A stretch of 64,000 nucleotides of DNA from positions 3,591,544-3,655,543 of the forward strand of contig NC_045151.1 in the NCBI RefSeq assembly GCF_008831285.2, in the 5' to 3' direction. This DNA is from Nymphaea colorata (taxonomy: Eukaryota; Streptophyta; Magnoliopsida; Nymphaeales; Nymphaeaceae). Below, piece after piece: positions 9,933 through 24,700 of this stretch (position 1 is the first letter of the stretch; every line of letters starts with the position of its first letter). A program made the position numbers and the translations under genes. Under the pieces are notes generated by a model. It was not told the DNA's origin. It did no database searches and saw only the letters and a program-made list of their open reading frames with translations.

Positions 9933-12932
9933 GAGGAGGCAGGCCCGATTTGACCTTTGACGTAACGGCGCTTCGCACTCTAGTCGGAAGTGAGCGGCGA
10001 TGGACGGAGACGTTGGCTTTATACGGCGACGAAAACCGATACGCCGGCGACTCTGCGAGGCTGCAAAGACGCGGACCAAGAGTGGGGCCTATTTCCTAGT
10101 CATAGAACTCCGGAGACAAATGGGATAAAGAATATAATAAAGTTACACGTTAAAGTAAACTACTTTTAAGTACATAATTATAAATATTATATATATTATA
10201 ATATTTTATTACAATTAATTATATTTACATTATTTTATATTAAAAAATATTTTTAAATTTAATCGAGCCGAGGTCCGATGCCTAAACTTAATCGTACTCT
10301 CAAAGACGGGAACTTTGGTAGAGAAATCAAAGAATCCAGTTAATAACACAATAAATTAACAAAAACCATAAATGTTACTAGAACAAGTGAAATTGACATG
10401 CTCAAAATTTGCATGGACCGATTTTTGGTATAATCAAAAGAGTTTTAGTGATTACTTCCTCTTTTCTATTGTTGGGTAAGGGATTTCAAATCATGTCATA
10501 TCAGAGATAGGATTAGATATGCTGAAAAAATGCTAGGCATGGTATAATTATTTTTTAATTTTGTTTTTTTTCAGAAAAAACTAAAACCACACAAAAAAGC
10601 TTCTTTCAGGCGTGATCGACTTTGTAGAGACCTATCTCTAGCTTTTTGTAGAGCTTGAAAGGCAACGGCTCCAGACTTTTTTACAAGTTCTGTAAAGCTA
10701 GGAAGATAATGTCGCCTCATTCAAAAGGCATGATGCTACGGATGGTTTATTGAAATAAAGCTTGTCATTTATCCAAAAGTCGTTAGAACTATGTCCACTT
10801 TCGTTACAATCTACTGGCTGCTTTGGGATTTAGGAGGCCATATGTACACTCTTCAATTTTAGTGTAGTGCAATATCATCATTTACATTTCAGAAGAGTAA
10901 CTACTCATAGGAATCGAGCTGAGGACACGTTATCCGTCTGATTATCAAGCCAACCAGCTATACTATGTATATAGTTTGAATATTCGAATGATCTATGGAC
11001 GTTCATGTTTTTCTAAAACTTTGGGCATGATTTTGTCATAAAGAGGTCTTTGGCTTAGAAAAGAACTGGGTAAAATGTTAAAGATAACTATATATATATA
11101 ATGTATATTTTTTTCATGGAAGTAAATATAGAATAAGATATTACTAATCAGTCAAGATCGACTCCCTAATTTACTCTAGTAAGACATGTTAAATGGCTGA
11201 GAGGCCTCAGCAATTCACTTAGATTGAGATGCTTTGGGGGTTAATTTCAAGATTTTTTTCCTTTTGGTAATACATTTTGGATGTTCATCTATCTAACGTA
11301 ACTACAGAGCCTTCACCAAGATATGATTACGTGGGGAATTTTAAAAAATCCGAAGATTCAAGAATCATCCCCTGAAAAGATGGATCGTGCTCCTCTGATC
11401 TTACTGCCCTAACTAGATTGCCTCTTTCTATATTACCCTCTTGATAAGGAACAACTGGACCAATGAGTCATTTCCTTGAACATTCTGCTTTTGAAGATGA
11501 CAATTCAATTGCATTTTGCTTCTTAATTTACCAAGAAATGGCTTCCAATTGATTATAAGAAAACATAGTCTAAGATGTTTCTCAATCATCGATTGGTCTC
11601 CCCCATAGTTGTTGGTCAGGTTGGCCGGCCAGTGAGAGCCTGATCATTAGGTTGATTCATATGGGCACTACTTCTCTGGACTGCAAATGGTGACAAAGGC
11701 TACTCTCGAGTTGAAGGGAGTAACCATAAGTTTACCTAAGTCTCAATTTGAATAGAAGGGAGCTTCAGCCTGTCACCCCAGCGGTGGGGTTCCTTTCCAC
11801 TTGCTTGCAATAAGTTCAAAATTTTGTTGGCAACAACAACTATTCAAAGAGACGTGGGCGTCATAGCTACATGAGGCCAATAACTTTCAAATTCCAAATT
11901 TGATTACAATTAATAACTGAATTGCTTCCAGCTGATCTATATGCTGATTATAGCATTCAAACCACTTTCTTAGGAACCACTCATATATTTGAATTTGAAC
12001 CTGCCTTCTTCTCTTCAATATGATCCTTAACATGTAACATGGACAGGAAGCAAGGCCTTCAGAACCCATGCATCCTTTGGCTTGCAAAAGAGGTGCATGG
12101 CCCTCATGTGATTTGAACTCCAATTGCTTTTATGATTGCCCTGTTAGTTGTTCCTACTAACAATAGCAGTTCAAGGTGCCTAGTTTGCAGTACAGTACTG
12201 GACGATATTCAATCTCTTAAATAATAGATTGATATAGTTTAGTCTTTGGTCTAATTACTCTTAATAAAGGTGTCAGGTATAGTAAGACTATGTGCCAATA
12301 GATTGGGTCTCATCTTTTGATGTGATTTCATGACTTAACTTTACGGAGGCAAGTTGCATCCCCCTTGACTTCAAAAGTAAAACTCGCCATGAGTACTGAA
12401 AGGAGTAAAACAGTCAGATAAGTTCTTCAAAAACATTATACACCTTTTAAATATATGGTAAAATGATTGAGGGGCAAAAAAATATAAATAAGCAAACTAC
12501 TAGGGGCACCAATATGTAAATGAACAAATTTTGCGGGACCGTGTAGGCAACTCCCTATGCATGAGTACCCACCCTGAGTAACATTTTTAGGGCAGAAAAA
12601 AATGTCAAAACCCTAGTCAGGTGGTCAAGCCTTTGATTGACAAATTCACTAAAACAGATATGTATTGTCAAATCAAACACTGGCCTTATCATAAAAGATC
12701 AAAAGGTAGAGATACAGGCCCATAAGGCCCATATTGTCAAACGACAACGACTAGCAGAATGTGGAATGATAATTATAGCAAATTGTGATAATAATTGTTT
12801 GAAGAACTTTCAAATGCATGCTTTAAAGAGCTTGACAAAATATTCGGTTTCACAAAGTTACTAAAGACACTCAACTCTAGAAAATGAAAATCAAACAGCT
12901 TAAGCATAATATAAAGGTGATCAAGTATACCA
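9933..12932. other. Upstream region, mostly non-coding
   Basis: About 9935-10080 is GC-rich and is probably the promoter of the minus-strand candidate. From 10100 onward the DNA is strongly AT-rich, with no supported genes or transposon ends. Confidence 0.4.
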
Positions 12933-12935
12933 TTA

Positions 12936-13103
12936 GGGGCCGTTTGGCAACAGTTTCACGTTGTTGTTATTCTATAAACTTTCCCCTAAAAACATGGGGC
13001 AAACTCAAGAGACACTATAACATAGTATTACATGAGTTTACCCCTAGTTTCTTAGGCAGATTCATTAGACAATAACAATTAGTTACTATTGTCAAGCAGC
13101 CCC
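12936..13103. mobile_element. PIF/Harbinger (Tourist-like) MITE
   Basis: The left terminus is GGGGCCGTTTGGCAACAGT. The right terminus, read inward, is GGGGCTGCTTGACAATAGT, with 15 of 19 positions shared. The element is flanked by TTA on both sides (12933-12935 and 13104-13106), the classical Harbinger target duplication. It is 168 bp long with no coding capacity, so it would depend on a transposase elsewhere. The interior includes an imperfect inverted arrangement (AAACTTTCCCC... and ...GAGTTTACCCC). Confidence 0.85.
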
Positions 13104-13106
13104 TTA

Positions 13107-16100
13107 ATGAAACATTGAAGTTAGGTTATTGGAGAAGACTGTTTGGATCCTAAACTGTTCAGTTAGGTCTACACCCAACTTCTAGATGTCAACAATGATA
13201 AGCATCCAAAAAAGGAATGCAAAATTCCAGACATATCTTGTCTCATGCTTTTTCTGTGAAAGGTGCTATAATTTTTTCTTAAAGTAATGATCCCCACTGG
13301 AGACTAACTTGCAATGGAACAAAGGATTTGAGTCCCTATCAATTCCTTTAGGGCAAGCAATCAAGGCATGCCTAACTAGCCCCTCCCCACTGAAGCCCAC
13401 TTCATGAAGAAGGCAAACAGAATGATCATTTCACTTTTAGAAGATAATGAAATAGAAGTATCCAACCTTGGTAAGAAAGGGACAACTCTTCTTTCGGCAA
13501 ATTCCACAACCGTACGTTAGTCCTGACCTTCCGTTGACAACAGGCGTCCCATTTCTAATTCTAGAAAGACAAACAAGACTCAAGTTTTGATGGAATAATG
13601 AAAAATATGCTTAGTTTTGATTTCTAATTATTTCATTTAACTATGGAGGTTAATCATACACCAGTGAGCAAGGAAACGCAACTCCCAGTAGAGAGCTGAA
13701 ACTCCCAACCAACCCCTTTCTCTCTTTACGGTACAAGGCCTATCTTCTGTATCTCAGGATGAGAGTTTCAACTTACATATCAGTGACATCCACTTTTACA
13801 ACACAAGGAGTTGATGCTATTGATCATAGTCGAAATAGAGACTGGTTGCTTGGCAGCCTCTATCCCAAGCCATTGCACCAGCCTTCTCAAGGGACGTAAG
13901 AATCTAGTGGTTAAATGAAAGAATGCATGTAAGATATGTCGAGGAAGCAAAGTGTACAAAAACACAATAGTAGATCGCTTGCTACTAAATATGATTAGTT
14001 GGTATGAAGGTTTTATAAAGCCTTTTGTCAAGATCTCGATCTTCCTAGTGATATATGGGACAGACGTCCGTATAAGTTGCCAAGACAAACTTATGCATAT
14101 TTTATTTGAAAGAATATCGATAACGGATCCAATTATTTTCGTTTAACTAAACTATTTGTGTGGTGAAAAATAATATTTACAATGCCTGCAGCAGGTAAGC
14201 ATTTGGCCCACTTAATTAGTATCCTTCTGGAACTATTGTTTTTCTCAGTTCAATGAGGAGCTAAGTTAAAATCCCGCTGCCCTGCACAAAGTTTTTTCCT
14301 AAAACGGGGTAGCTGAGAGAAAGGTTTATCTGTGTTCTGTCTTTTCTGGTTGCTTAAGTCGCCAGAATATTGAAAAGTTTGAGGTACTAGATTTAATTCT
14401 ACACAGAGCTGATTGTTTCTTTCAAAAAAATCTTGAAACGCCAAATAATCCGAATCTAGTTGAAGATCTATTCATTTGAAAGGACACCAAGAAAGAACCA
14501 AAAAGTGTGAGATTTCCATATACAATAGTCAACTTTCCTGTATATGATGAACAGTACTCTCAGAAACTTTTTCGTTCTTCTTTTTCAATTTGCACTTATT
14601 TTATTTAACTTTCTCAAACTTCACTTGAAAAGGAATATTGATTTATAGGCTGTCGAGCAAGCGGTTCCACTAAATTCTTTGGTGAAATTTCACAGGCATT
14701 CACAAATACAAATTAACCCAAATAGGACAGATTGGTTCCTCCTGATGGGACCATTTTTAGCCAAGTATATATATTTTTTCATTTTTTTACGTTCTTTAAA
14801 GAATTAATTTGAGTATATATATGGGTGTAATCTATGTGATGCGCTTAATTATGGGATCCATTATTAGACCACCAATTTGTGGCAAATAAAACAAGCGTTG
14901 GAGGGTTTAATTAAAATACTACTAATGGCTTACAATTTCCATTATTTAACTCTTAAAAACTTAAATCTTTCATCAAAAAAATTTGATCAGAGAATGTTTT
15001 TTTCCAGCAAAAAAAACATTACCAGGTAGATGTATAAGTTTTGAATTGTGCAACACGCACTAAAAGAAAAACTAATTCAGTGTACATGCACACCGTATCG
15101 GGCACAAGAGGGACTGAGTTTTCTATGCATGCATGTTCATTTTTTTTAGTTAGCTCCTTCTCTAGACATCCCAAAAAAATCATATAAAATGGAATTTGCG
15201 TAAACTCTTTCTTTCTCCAAGCCAAATCTAAGCCCAGTTATTAAAAAAAAAAGAGAGAGAAAATATTAAGAAAGAGAGAGGAAAGATAATTACTGCTTTT
15301 TGTGGTTAAGCATGAATTTGCCATGAGTTAAAGTGGGTACTCGCACACAAACACGCACACACCAGTGGAAATGTGAATTTGCCCTGACCTCTTCTTTCCA
15401 TGCACCACGTTATGCACATAGTAGTTACAATACACTTTTATTGTACTTAACCTGAATTATATAGTTATATATTATGAGGAGTTGAAATCCTCCGGCCACC
15501 TTGAGCTCCGTCCAATCACGACCACACGATGTACTGCGTTGGTATATATTATAGACTCTTTACGAGAAAATTTGTACTAATGGGCAAATTATTTTGAACT
15601 AAAACATGGTTAATTAAGAATTGAGAAGCTAATTATTTAACGTAAAGTATGCCTTTCAATAGATATTCATTGGAAAACAGTTGGATAGTTCTCTGAGACT
15701 GGGCAACGGCTGTGTCAGAGCATCAACCGTCGTGTTACAGTGGCCGCAAGATAAACATCAGATACAAAGAGTACTCAGCATGAACAGGAGCCATGCAGAT
15801 AATAGCATCCACTACTGTTTTTCAGTTTTGACTTGAATGGAGGAACATGTACGTAGAATCTGCTGCTTACCTCTATCTTGCTATATCCTTTTCAACTTTT
15901 TTGGCAACGCTTTCATTGTGCCAATTATTATCCAGGATTTGCTTTTCCCTTCTCATGTCAAACTAAGTCAATAGTTGGTATCTCAAGTGAGCTCAAAATA
16001 GTGGCATTCCTCATGCACATAAATGTTTGTCATGCTAGCTAGCATCTGTCCATGGGAGGTTTTTGATAAAACAAGTCATATATAGTTCCAGGGGAGCGGA

Positions 16101-16143
16101 GGAGACATACTGCTCGGAAGAGAGCCGAAGCTCCCATCTAACC
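13107..16143. other. Non-coding; nothing recognised
   Basis: AT-rich. Short open frames (13780-14088, 14250-14444, 15019-15225) have no recognisable features or splice support. No transposon termini were found. Confidence 0.4.
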
Positions 16144-16587
16144 TAGAGACGTTAATATATCTGGTTTGGATCAGAAATCCAACTGAACCCATTCTCATAA
16201 AAAAAATTGTATATGGAAAAAAAATAATATATGATTGAGAATTTAGATTGAATTCAGATTTAAGAAATAACATCTGATCATATTCAGATTCAAATAAACG
16301 TGAATATCCAATTGGATTCAGATATGGATTTGGATTTGATTTATTTCTAAACAAATATCATATATCTAATGCTCTTGCATTTTCAAAATCGGCCAAATTC
16401 GGTTCAAAATTTGAATATGAATGTAAAAATCAAATCGGGATCAGATTCGAATAGTGAAATCAGATTTTGGATTCAGATTTGGATATGACTTTTCTTTGTT
16501 TGTATTTGAATCCAAATATGTGAATATCCAAACAAGTGGATATGGTTAGGGTATATCTGATTTACATGCAATCCATTGACATTCCTA
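16144..16587. mobile_element. hAT-like AT-rich MITE, full length
   Basis: The left end is TAGAGACGTTAATATATC. The right end, read inward, is TAGGAATGTCAATGGATT. They share a TAGrrAyGTyAAT core. The flanking 8-mers ATCTAACC (16136-16143) and ATTCAAAC (16588-16595) agree at 5 of 8 positions, a decayed 8-bp duplication as expected for hAT elements. The interior is a run of GGATTTGGATT-like repeats. It is collinear with the truncated copy at 4434-4700. Confidence 0.6.
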
Positions 16588-16894
16588 ATTCAAACTTTTG
16601 TTCCACTAAGATACAGGGCCTGCTTCTAATGCCTCGGGTTGTTGCGTTTGCTATGCTTCAATTTGCATATCGATGACCTCCTTTTTCAATACAGGAGGCT
16701 GACACTTCTGATACTTGAAATGGAAACTGATCGTCTACTAGTGCCACCCAATTGAGTTAGGTATTGGTTATCTCGAACACTCAAAGTCCATTTTTATTTG
16801 GGTTGTTGTCTTGTTGCATCGTTTAGGTAATTACTTGATGTTTTATGCCAGCTAAAACAACGTTCAATACGAAGAATGAGAGCTATGTTAGTCG
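16588..16894. other. Non-coding spacer
   Basis: A single-copy stretch between the hAT-like MITE and the large direct duplication. Nothing recognised. Confidence 0.4.
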
Positions 16895-16998
16895 AAATTC
16901 ACTAGTATTGTGATCTCAAAGAGATGCCAAACAAGAAGTAAACGAATGTCGCATATGCTTATTTCTACAATTAAAACTGAAATAGCCTATAACGATAT

Positions 16999-17217
16999 GG
17001 GTGCGTTTGGATGACACCTTCAGTAAAAACTGTTTTGAAAAAAAAGTGGTGTTATAATAATTTTCTAAATGATGGTTTGCATATTTGGATGACACACTTG
17101 AAACTCATTTTTTGTTCTTAACCTGAGGGAGGACCGGGCTATTCAATCCCTTTCGAAAACGAGGTTTTCTCAAAAATGATTTTTGATAAAACCTAGTTTT
17201 ACCGTCATCCAAACACT
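16999..17217. mobile_element. Small TIR element inside unit A
   Basis: Left GGGTGCGTTTGGATGACACC and right-inward AGTGTTTGGATGACGGTA share GTTTGGATGAC. The same block occurs in unit B at about 21819-22051, so the insertion predates the duplication. The target duplication is not clear and the superfamily is not assigned. Confidence 0.45.
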
Positions 17218-20200
17218 AAAAAAAAATGTTTTGGAGCCAAAATTTTGTTTGTCTATCAAAAATCTATTTTAGATGTCATTAGGACACTAACTATATGTAT
17301 ATCTTATCTTATCTGCTTGCGCACAACCTAGAAACTAGGTACTAACTGAAAAGAATGATGGTTAACCACACAACACATATGATAAGGATGCCAACATTAT
17401 GGAAAGGATCGTTTGCAAATATGATGGCAAAGATCAAGACGATGGATTATGGAAACAATTAAGAGCACAAATCAAAGAACCGTTTTATCGATAATGAATA
17501 TCTTGTAACAACTTCTTAAAATAAGGAGTTATCTCAGTTGTAATGCCTATATATAAGAGATTGGCATACTTTATCAATTTTAAGGCCGATGGCCTTCCAT
17601 GGATAAATCAAATTACTCCACGTTAAAATTTCTTTATCTTTTCCGTTTTTAACACTAACCACGCCAAGATATGCTAAGACTTTGACTTGTAATTTTAGGA
17701 CATGAAAATATACTATTATATGGATAATTAACACTGAAAACCAACTCTAAATGAATAAATGAAAGCCTTTAAAACAATAAAATTCCAAAATCTCTAGCAT
17801 ATTCTGAGCTTCTTGTAATTTCATAAAAAAGGGGCATCCCAAAAACAAATAAAAATCACTAACCTGAACTACAATTATTGGACCAATTAGCAAAAAGATG
17901 TACTTTAAAATCAATTTCCTAGAGAGAAATTAAAATTCTTCAAAATTGACCAGAATATGAAAAACAGAAGTTATTGATATTCTACACATGTGAAGCTTAA
18001 AAGACTTCAAAATTGTGCAAAAAAACGGATTTTCCTCCATAAATTCTCAAATTCTGTGCACAAATTCTATATAGCCCAAGACTAATTACAGACCAAAAGC
18101 TACACCAACACTTCAAGTTAAGTCATGCCAAATCATATCTACAAGTTGCTACCCTACTGCAAAGCACATGAAAATCACAATCAGGTTTTGCAGGTCTATG
18201 TAAAATGAATGCCTAAATCATACACCAAACCTAGCGGATATCCATCAAACGAAAGCTGATCTTTGCTCTATAGGCATCCATGCTGATTTAAACAAGGAAT
18301 TAAATTTTCCCTGTAACATCTCAAAAAGTACTTTTTTTTTTGTCGCGCAACATTCACAATCACATAACCTACGTAGTTGGCGTAGGTCCGATTTGTCCTA
18401 AAGCATGTATAGATAATTTGCCTGCATGTTAGCGCATGGCACGACCTGTCCTAGGTAGTTAATGGTTCTAATCAGTTTAAGGACTAGGTTCATATTCATT
18501 GCTAGTATAGTTAGCAACCAAATACATGTATGAAAATCTGTACCAATCTAGACCAACTTTATAATTTACATATTGAAGATCCCACCAACCATTCTGGTCT
18601 AGTTATAGAGCCGCAAACCACACAAATATGTACAAAAGTCAAAACAATGGTCGCATAGATGTTTGCTGGCCAAAATTATCAAATCTACCAAATCTCCCTT
18701 GCACTGTTGTGGCATGCCAAAATCACCTAAAAACTACATAATTTCAAAGCATGAGTATGATTTCTGAAACTCAATAATCCCACCTATGAGGTGTGTGTGA
18801 AGATGTAGTTCACACATCGACAAGAATATGTCACAACATTATAATCGGAGGATCTTCACACGATGACTAAATTGCTACTAGCAAAGGTATTCAAAATAGG
18901 TATGGGAATATTTTAGCAAAGCATTACAAAATTTGACTCAATATTAATCAGAATGGTTGCAAATTTTTAAACATCATTTAGTTTCTCTTCCTTATTAAGG
19001 AATTGATTGGGTGGCAAATACAAATCTGTTCCAATTCTATGTTTTGTCTCTCTTTGAGCTAGTGATCTTAAGTTATATATGTGCATAGGCATAAGCTGCA
19101 GAGAACATAGAATATGGTATATCTCTCCTCTGTTCTTCTCAGGGTCTGCATTCTTTTGGATTCCATTTCCCTCATTCATGATTTGAGATAATTACTGTAC
19201 ACTGGTTTCCCTTTGACATACCATAGGATGATGCTTCTTTCCTAATGTAGCCTATTCAACAGGTAAAAGTGTGAATTTGGTCCAAGATTGGTAGGCAGTA
19301 AAATGCTATTTATGAAGTTTGATGTATTTAAAGTGATAAAGGTCAAAGTTTATATGCATACATTCAGCCTCACTTTCACGTAACTTTGTCATTGTGGTCC
19401 AAAAGAGGTTTTCTTCACTAGAAAATACAAAGCGAGCAACACAAACCAGTGCAACCCCTTTATGAAATATTAGCAACTCCAAAATGTAAAGGCTAGTTTC
19501 ATCATCTAGAGTCTACTTAAAGAGGTAAAACAGGGTGCAAACAGGGTGGAACGAGATAACAGCTTGAAACAGAACATCATAGAATACAGAAACCATGTTT
19601 TGCATATAAAATTACTTTGAATCATCAAAAATTATGCCTTAAACTCGTTAACATGCATTCATTTTATTGATGACCATTTTTTTCCTTCAGTCACAGGGCA
19701 AACCTGCTGCCATGAACAAACACGTAGGTCATAACATTAAATTACCATGACTAGAAAACAAGTTAAATGAAAAAATACATATAGAGATTGTGAATCATAA
19801 AATACAAACTGAGAAGATCATAATCTGCACATTACAAACAAATGTTGATAGACATAGTCACAAACATGGATACGGATATCAATACACCCCGTGTAGTGGT
19901 GATAATAGTAATAATCTTTTCAGCAGACCAACAAAAATCTTTATATAAAAGTGAGTCCAAAACATTGCTCTTCATTAGTTAAAAAAAAGAACAATATGTT
20001 TCCACTTTCCATATCTTATTGTAAAAGGAAAAAAAAAACACTTGAAATATTAGAATCTTATGAGTCCTGAAGAAATGGGCCTGAGTTATGAGTCATGTGG
20101 TAGGACTTCTTGATAGAGAGGACCAGAATTCTAGCACATTATGGAGTGACACCTCTAGATTGAGATCTAGAAATCTTCTTGTTAGGTTTCCCATGTTTGT

Positions 20201-20457
20201 TAAGGGGCCCAGAGTTGGGCGTCTTGATAGGATTTTTCAATGTCATTACACGTATATAGTTTTGACCTCTATAAAGTGAATTCATTAGCAAAATTACAAT
20301 AACAATAAGATTATGTTTTTCAACTGAACAAACTGAACAATATGATTATGTTTTTCAACTCTTATGGAACTATAAATATAGCTTGGGGACATATGATTCA
20401 TAATGAATGCACATCAGTAAAGTTGCAAACAGAAATTGATTTAGAAATATGAGAATA

Positions 20458-20461
20458 TATA

Positions 20462-20522
<61 letters not shown>

Positions 20523-20636
20523 CATATATATGTATATATATGTACATATATGTATATATGTACATATATACATATACATATATGTATATATATTCATATA
20601 TATATGTATATACGTATATATACACACATATACATA
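20458..20636. repeat. Compound microsatellite in unit A
   Basis: An AT tract, then about 20 TG units (20473-20512), then a long run of ATATGTATATAC variants. Open frames through it are artefacts of the repeat. Unit B has only a short AT tract at the equivalent place. Confidence 0.95.
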
Positions 20637-21366
20637 TCTTGCTTCTGCCAAGGACAGCTTTGCATTCATCTCCTTGACCTGTAGCAGAGGCATGTTCTCC
20701 ATCCCAAAAGAAGCCATTTGCAACCTAAAAGAACTAACAAGTCTCAAATCCATCTTATAACAGTAAAAAATCTTGTGCAAGTAGGAAATTTTGAAGACAA
20801 AATGACTTGGCGAACGTCTTCCAAGCCCCTCATTGGCCTGCCACTATCCAACTGTTATCACCCTAACTACGTCACTCTGCAGTCCGTTCATGACAGGAAC
20901 TGAATGAAGGAAAAAAGATCATTAAAGGTTCAATGAGGTGACTTTATGGGAAACAGTCACCTTGCCTGTAGTGTCTAAGGTATGCATAAGATTTGCCATC
21001 AAACATTCATGTATCTGTTTGCATTCAGCAAATTCATTGACACACACATGTTTATGGATGCAAGAATGGCAACAACAAAATCATGCTACTAGACTGCATG
21101 TTCCCTTATCTTGTGTGCTTTGAATGAGGTTAAATTGAACCCATTGACTGCAACTTTGCAGCTCCCTTCTGCCAACCATATGCTTGGTCAACGAAACCAG
21201 ATATGATGGTAGTGTTCAGAATCACAAGGAAAAGTTTGAAATTTCATTAGAAATCTAATTTCATTCCCAAGGTTGCTTTGTGTTTCAAAAATGACAGATT
21301 TTATATGAATGTCTGAGGTATCCATTTCTAGATACAGAAAACTTAACGTTGCTCTAGTGAAACCAG

Positions 21367-21712
21367 ACTAGTGCTATTTATGAGTGAAAAGAGAAAATTG
21401 GTGTAAAAGTGTTTCATGAATCTGCATTAATTTTTGAGATAAATACATGAAACAGTAACATACTAATTTTATTTGCCAAACAATCCATAAATGTATGTGC
21501 ATATCACTCAAACCAGCTGACTACCACTTACCAACCATTAGCCTGAGCTGCTGTCCCACCCCCCTAGAAGTAGGGGCAAAGTCAGAAAATTTTCATGAGT
21601 CAGGCCGAATTCAAGTTTCTAAATTTTGACTACGGCCAAAATATCATTTTTCAAAATTTTTATACAGAACAAGTGAAATTTTTTAAAATTTATACGTAAA
21701 TTTATTTAAAGA
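21367..21712. other. Spacer between duplication units A and B
   Basis: About 346 bp with no homology to the equivalent right flank of unit B. No gene seen. Unit A stops here while B carries on into further duplicated DNA. Confidence 0.6.
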
Positions 21713-24700
21713 AAATTCACTAGTATTGTGATCTTTCATAGAGCTGCCAAACAGGAAGTAAACGAATGTTGCGTATGCTTATTTCTACAACTAAAACTGA
21801 AATAGCCTAAAACAATATGGGTGTGTTTGGATGAATCCTTCAGAAAAAGCTGTTTCGAAAAAAATGGTTTTGTGAAAAAAGGTGGTGTTCTAATCTTTTT
21901 CTAAAGGATCGGTTTGCATATTTGGATGACATACTTAAAACTCATTTTTTGTTCTTAACCTGAGGAAGGACCGGATTATTCAATCCCTTTTGAAAACTAG
22001 GTTTTCTCAAGAATGATTTTTGATAAAACCTAGTTTTTCTGTTATCCAAACACTCCAAAAAAACTGTTTTGGAGCCAAAAAAATTGTTTTTCCTTCAAAA
22101 ATCTATTTTAGATCTCATTAGGACACTAACTCTATGTATATGTCATCTGCTTGCTCACAACCTAGAAACTACGTACTAACCACCCTAGGATATGCTAAGA
22201 CTTTGACTTGGAATCTTAAGACATAAAAATATGCTATTATATGGATAATTAACACTGAAAACCAACTTTAAATCAACAAATAAAAGCCTTGAAAACAATA
22301 AAATTCCACAATCTCTAGCAAATTCTGAGCTTCCTATAATTTCATGCAGAAAGGGGTATCCCAAAAAACAAATAAAAATCACTATCCTGAACTACAATTA
22401 TCAGATCAATTAGCAAAAGAAGGTACTTCAAATCATTTTCCTAGAGGGAAATAAAAATTCTTCAAAATTGACCAGAGTATGAAAACAGAAGTTATTGAGA
22501 TTCTACGAAGGTGAAGCTTGTAAGAGTCTAAGACTTCAAAATTGTGCAAAAAATCAGATTTTCCTCCATAATTTCTCAAGTTCTGTGCACAAATTCTATA
22601 TATCCCAAGACTAATTACAGACTAAAAGCTACATCAACACTTCAAGTTAACCCATGTCAAATCATATCTACAAGTTGCTACCCTACTCCAAAAGTACATG
22701 AAGATCACAATCAGGTTTTGCACATTTATGTAAAATAAATGCCTAAATCATACACCAAACCTAACGGATATCCATCAAATGAAAGCTGATCTTTGCTCTA
22801 TAGGCAACCATGCTGATTTAAACTAGGAATTAAATTTTCCTTGTGACATCTCAAAATGTACTCCGATTTTTTTTTTTTGCAGCGCAACATTCACAATCTC
22901 ATAACCTAAGTAGTTGGCGTAGGTCCGATCTGTCCTAAAGTGTGAATCAAATAATTTCCTGCATGTTAGCGCATTGCACGACCTGTCTTAGGTAGTTAAT
23001 GGCTCTAATCAGTTTAAGGACCGGGTTCATATTCATTGATAGTGTGGTTAACAATCAAATACGTGTACAAAAATCTGTACCAATCTAGACCAACTTTATA
23101 ATTTATATATTGAAGGTCCCACCAACCATTACGAGCTGGTTATAGAGCCGTAAACTCTATAAATATATAGTTATATACAAAAGTCAAAATAACGGTCGCG
23201 TAGATCTACAGGCCAAAACTACCAGACGTATCAAATCTCCCTTGCATTGTTGTGGCACGCCAAAATCACCTGAAAACTACATAATTTCAAAGCATGAGCA
23301 CGATTTCTTAAACTCAATAGTCCCACCTATGAGGTGTGTGTGAAGATGTAGTTCACACATCGACAACAATATGTCACAACATTATAATCGGAGGATATTC
23401 ACACCATGACTAAATTGCTAGTGGGAAAGGCATTCATAATAGGTATGGGAAGATTTTAGCAAAGCATTACAAAATTTGACTCACTATTAATCAGAATTGT
23501 TGCAATTTTTTAAACATCATTTAGTTTCTCTTCCTTTTTAAGGAATAGATTGGGTGGCAAATACAAATCGATTCCAATTCTATGTTTTGTCTCTCTTTGA
23601 GCTAGTGACCTTAAGTTATACATGTGGATAGGCATAAGCTGCAGAGAACATAGAATATGGTATATCTCTCCTCTGTTATGCTCAGGGCCTACATTCTCTT
23701 GGATTCCATTTCCCTCATTCATGATTTGAGATAATTACTGTACACTGGTTGGCCTTTGACATTTCATAGGATCATGCTTCTTTCCTAGTGTAGCCTATTC
23801 AACATGTAAATGTGTGAATTTGGTCCAAGATTGGTAAGCAGTTAAATGCTACTTATGAAGTTTGATGTATTTAAAGTGATAAATGTCAAAGTTTATATGC
23901 ATACATTCAGCCTCACTTTCATGTAACTTTGTCATTGTGGTCCAAAACAGGTTTTCTTCACTAGAAAATACAAAGCGAGCAACACAAACCAGTGCAACGC
24001 TTTATGAAATATTAGCAATTCCAAAATGTAAGGGCTAATAACAGTTTCGTCATCTAGAGTTTACTTAAAGAGGTAAAACAGGGTGAAACAGGGTTGGAAC
24101 GAGATTACAGCCTGGAACAGAACATCATAGAATACAGAAACCATGTTTTGTATATAAAATTGCCTTGAATCATAAACAATTATGCCTCAAACTCGTTAAC
24201 ATGCATCCATTTTATTGATGACCATTTTCTTCCTCTGCCATGAACAAACATGTAGGTTATAACATTAATTCCATGACTAGAAAACAAGTTAAATTAGAAA
24301 ATATATATAGAGATTGTGAATCATAAAATTCAAATTGAGAATATCATAATCTGCACATTATGACGAAATGTTGACGACATAGTCACACACATGGATACGG
24401 ATATCAATACACACCACATAGTGGTGATAATAGCAATAATCTTTTCAGCAGCCCAACAAAAATCTTTATGTAAAACATTGTTCTTCATTAGTTAAAAAAA
24501 AGGAACAATATGTTCCCACTTTCCATATCTTTATTCTGAAGGGGAAAATAAATAAACACTTGAAATATTAGAACCTTATGAGTCCTGAAGAAATGGGCCT
24601 GAAGTTATGAGTCACGTGGTAGGACTTCATGATGGAGAGGACCAGAATTCTAGCACTTTATGGAGTGACACCTCTAGATTGAGGTCCAGATATCTTCTTG

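Larger units (their letters stand above)
16895..21366. repeat. Large direct duplication, unit A (about 4.47 kb)
   Basis: Collinear with unit B at 21713-26093, from AAATTCACTAGTATTGTGA at the left to GCTCTAGTG...AACCAG at the right. Relative to B it carries an extra segment of about 320 bp (about 17345-17665) and a long compound microsatellite. It lacks a segment of about 410 bp that B has at about 24825-25235. Open frames shared by both copies (minus 18967-19179, plus 20088-20279) differ mainly at amino-acid-changing positions, so I see no sign of selection. No recognisable gene lies in the unit. Confidence 0.9.

Noticed and set aside
20449-20780. Long open frames rich in VCVCVC or YIYIYM on both strands
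   Set aside because: They are translations of the TG/AT microsatellite and stay open in several frames only because of the dinucleotide repeat.
18967-23722. Paired 70-codon minus-strand frames (18967-19179 and 23510-23722)
   Set aside because: Both are open, but the differences are mostly amino-acid changing and no family is recognisable. Conservation follows from the duplication itself.
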